Of a DNA stretch of 13,556 nt, positions 12,425 through 13,556 are shown in pieces. The position numbers and the translations under genes were made by a program. The notes under the pieces are model-generated. The model saw nothing but the letters and a program-made list of their open reading frames with translations. It had not been told where the DNA came from and did not search any database. Origin of the DNA: Eudoraea sp. (GTDB lineage: Bacteria > Bacteroidota > Bacteroidia > Flavobacteriales > Flavobacteriaceae); NCBI GenBank assembly GCA_013042125.1, contig JABDQS010000043.1, forward strand, positions 1 to 13,556, given 5' to 3'. The first letter of the stretch is position 1. Every line of letters begins with the position of its first letter.

Positions 12425-13556
12425 TTATTCGAAATCGGCGTCAGTAACCTCTACATTGACTACAGCTTCTATTAACTTAAATTCTACCATCTGAGGTCCC
12501 AAGGCACTAACACGAACAGATGGAAATTTTATACCATCCACTTCTGAATAGTCTTTAAGAATAGTTTCCTGATTCTGAGTTTGCCCGTTCATAGTGGTAC
12601 TCGAAGCTTCCTTAACTTTAAGTCCGGTCTCCACATCGTAAAAATAGGTGGCCTGCACTACGGTTCCGGGAACTTCAATTTTAATGGCTTCTTTTCCGTC
12701 TACCATTTCTGTGCCTGCAACTTTGGCGGCAGGATTCGCTGCAATACGCTGTTCTGCGAAAATACCCAGAGAATTCAAAAGATCTTTTTGCATATCCGGA
12801 GGAAGGGGTACATTGTTGGCTCCTTGCTTTGCAAATAATTCGCCTCCTTTTGCTACAATACCGCCCATAGCATTCCCGTTCATAAAACTGATCTGCGCAA
12901 ATTTGTCCTTAGTCCTTTTTTCCTCGATCTTGATTGTGGCACCCATGGCGGCTCCTTCAAAGACCAATTTCAGTGAATTGACCTGAGCTACTTTATCCTT
13001 CCCACCAATTGCCTCAAAGTATTTATCTAGGATAGACTGAACTGTTACACCTTCAGGAACAGCTGCTGTATAATCCGGTTTTTCGGATTTATTGGCATAC
13101 TTATCAAAATAGAACACCGGAACCTCTTTCCCTTTAAAGGACACTTTTTCAAGGTTATCCAGAACTTCGCTGCCTTTACCGGCTACTACTATTCGGGCAT
13201 TGTCCACAGAAAAATATTTCTGAGATGCCGCCTGTACATCCTCTATGGTAATGGCATTGATCTTCTCCAAATAGGTTTTATAAAAGTCTTTAGGTAAGCC
13301 TTCCGTTTCTATATTAAGGGCATACCGGGCAATGGTAGAAGGTCTTTCCAGCGCCAACACAAAGTTGCCAACATATTTGGCCTTAGTGTTCTTCAATTCC
13401 CTTTCGGAAACGGGCTCTTTCGCGATCCTGTCTATTTCATTCAGTAACTCTACTACAGAACTATCTGTTACCACATTCCGCACACTCGCTGATGCACTGA
13501 ATCTGGAAGGGGCATATTTGTCATTTCCAATACGGGAATAAGAACCATAGGTATAC
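12425..13556 (-). CDS. M16 (insulinase) family protein, C-terminal part, with lipoprotein-carrier-like C-terminal domain (5' end outside window)
   Basis: The frame is open to the right edge, so only the last 376 residues are seen. The GTG at 13483 is internal: the frame continues upstream as YTYGSYSRIGNDKYAPSRFS, a typical M16 C-terminal-half motif with the Arg/Tyr pair. About 165 residues belong to the M16 fold, with LERPSTIARYALNI and the closing DVQAASQKYFSVDNARIVVA typical of the family. The HxxEH zinc site would lie upstream, outside the window. After YTAAVPEGVTVQSILDKYFE, about 210 further residues form a mostly beta domain that recalls LolA/LppX-like lipoprotein-carrier folds; this is a resemblance by eye. 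Flavobacteria often carry M16 pairs in the envelope, so a periplasmic location is likely. It faces the EamA gene across a 33-base gap, with the terminator overlapping that gene. Confidence 0.85.
   Translation of the reverse strand, partial: YTYGSYSRIGNDKYAPSRFSASASVRNVVTDSSVVELLNEIDRIAKEPVSERELKNTKAKYVGNFVLALERPSTIARYALNIETEGLPKDFYKTYLEKINAITIEDVQAASQKYFSVDNARIVVAGKGSEVLDNLEKVSFKGKEVPVFYFDKYANKSEKPDYTAAVPEGVTVQSILDKYFEAIGGKDKVAQVNSLKLVFEGAAMGATIKIEEKRTKDKFAQISFMNGNAMGGIVAKGGELFAKQGANNVPLPPDMQKDLLNSLGIFAEQRIAANPAAKVAGTEMVDGKEAIKIEVPGTVVQATYFYDVETGLKVKEASSTTMNGQTQNQETILKDYSEVDGIKFPSVRVSALGPQMVEFKLIEAVVNVEVTDADFE

Noticed and set aside
13481..13483. GTG at 13483 as the start of the M16-family gene
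   Set aside because: The frame stays open to the window edge and upstream residues are typical of the M16 C-terminal half; the gene is cut by the window.
1..13556. Mobile elements, phage genes, CRISPR arrays, tRNA or rRNA genes, defence systems
   Set aside because: No transposase-like frame, direct-repeat array, cloverleaf-like short gene or toxin/nuclease pair was seen; all longer frames are accounted for by core genes.

Overview
The window is ordinary chromosomal core sequence from a member of the Bacteroidota, most likely the family Flavobacteriaceae. Three things point there. The order mutY-ssb-gldE-gldD carries gliding-motility genes typical of that family. Several intergenic gaps contain the Bacteroidota -7 promoter element TAnnTTTG. 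There are no clear Shine-Dalgarno sites in front of genes. The DNA is moderately AT-rich and tightly packed, and no gap between genes exceeds about 130 bases. I see no tRNA, rRNA, insertion sequence, phage gene or CRISPR array.

Layout, left to right. (1) Positions 3-2926, plus strand, are part of a biotin locus: the 3' end of bioA, a divergent beta-ketoacyl synthase, and bioB behind its own likely promoter. (2) Positions 3014-3880, plus, encode a FIH-like cupin/JmjC-type Fe(II)/2-oxoglutarate oxygenase. (3) Positions 3893-6507, minus, hold (in order of transcription) an HU-family DNA-binding protein, a 29-residue extremely basic protein, an RNase G/E-family ribonuclease and recX. Intrinsic terminators follow the small gene and the RNase gene. 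(4) Positions 6629-10989, plus, form a compact run: mutY, ssb, gldE, gldD and a PLP-dependent serine/threonine dehydratase-like enzyme, with overlaps at three of the four junctions. (5) Positions 10986-11411, minus, encode a small lipoprotein of unknown function. (6) Positions 11501-12391, plus, encode an EamA/DMT-type transporter. (7) Positions 12425-13556, minus, hold the C-terminal part of an M16 peptidase-family protein fused to a domain that resembles lipoprotein-carrier folds.

The genes cover separate housekeeping jobs: biotin synthesis, DNA repair and recombination (MutY, SSB, RecX), chromosome structure (HU), RNA turnover (RNase G), and surface gliding (GldE, GldD). No defence system or novel multi-gene system is evident. 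The points most worth a second look are the 29-residue basic gene at 6103-6192, which resembles small mS38/bS22-type ribosomal proteins; the dedicated-looking ketoacyl synthase between bioA and bioB; a recX promoter placed to give a nearly leaderless mRNA; the run of genes with TTG/GTG starts; and an RNase G/E protein lacking the zinc-link cysteines.
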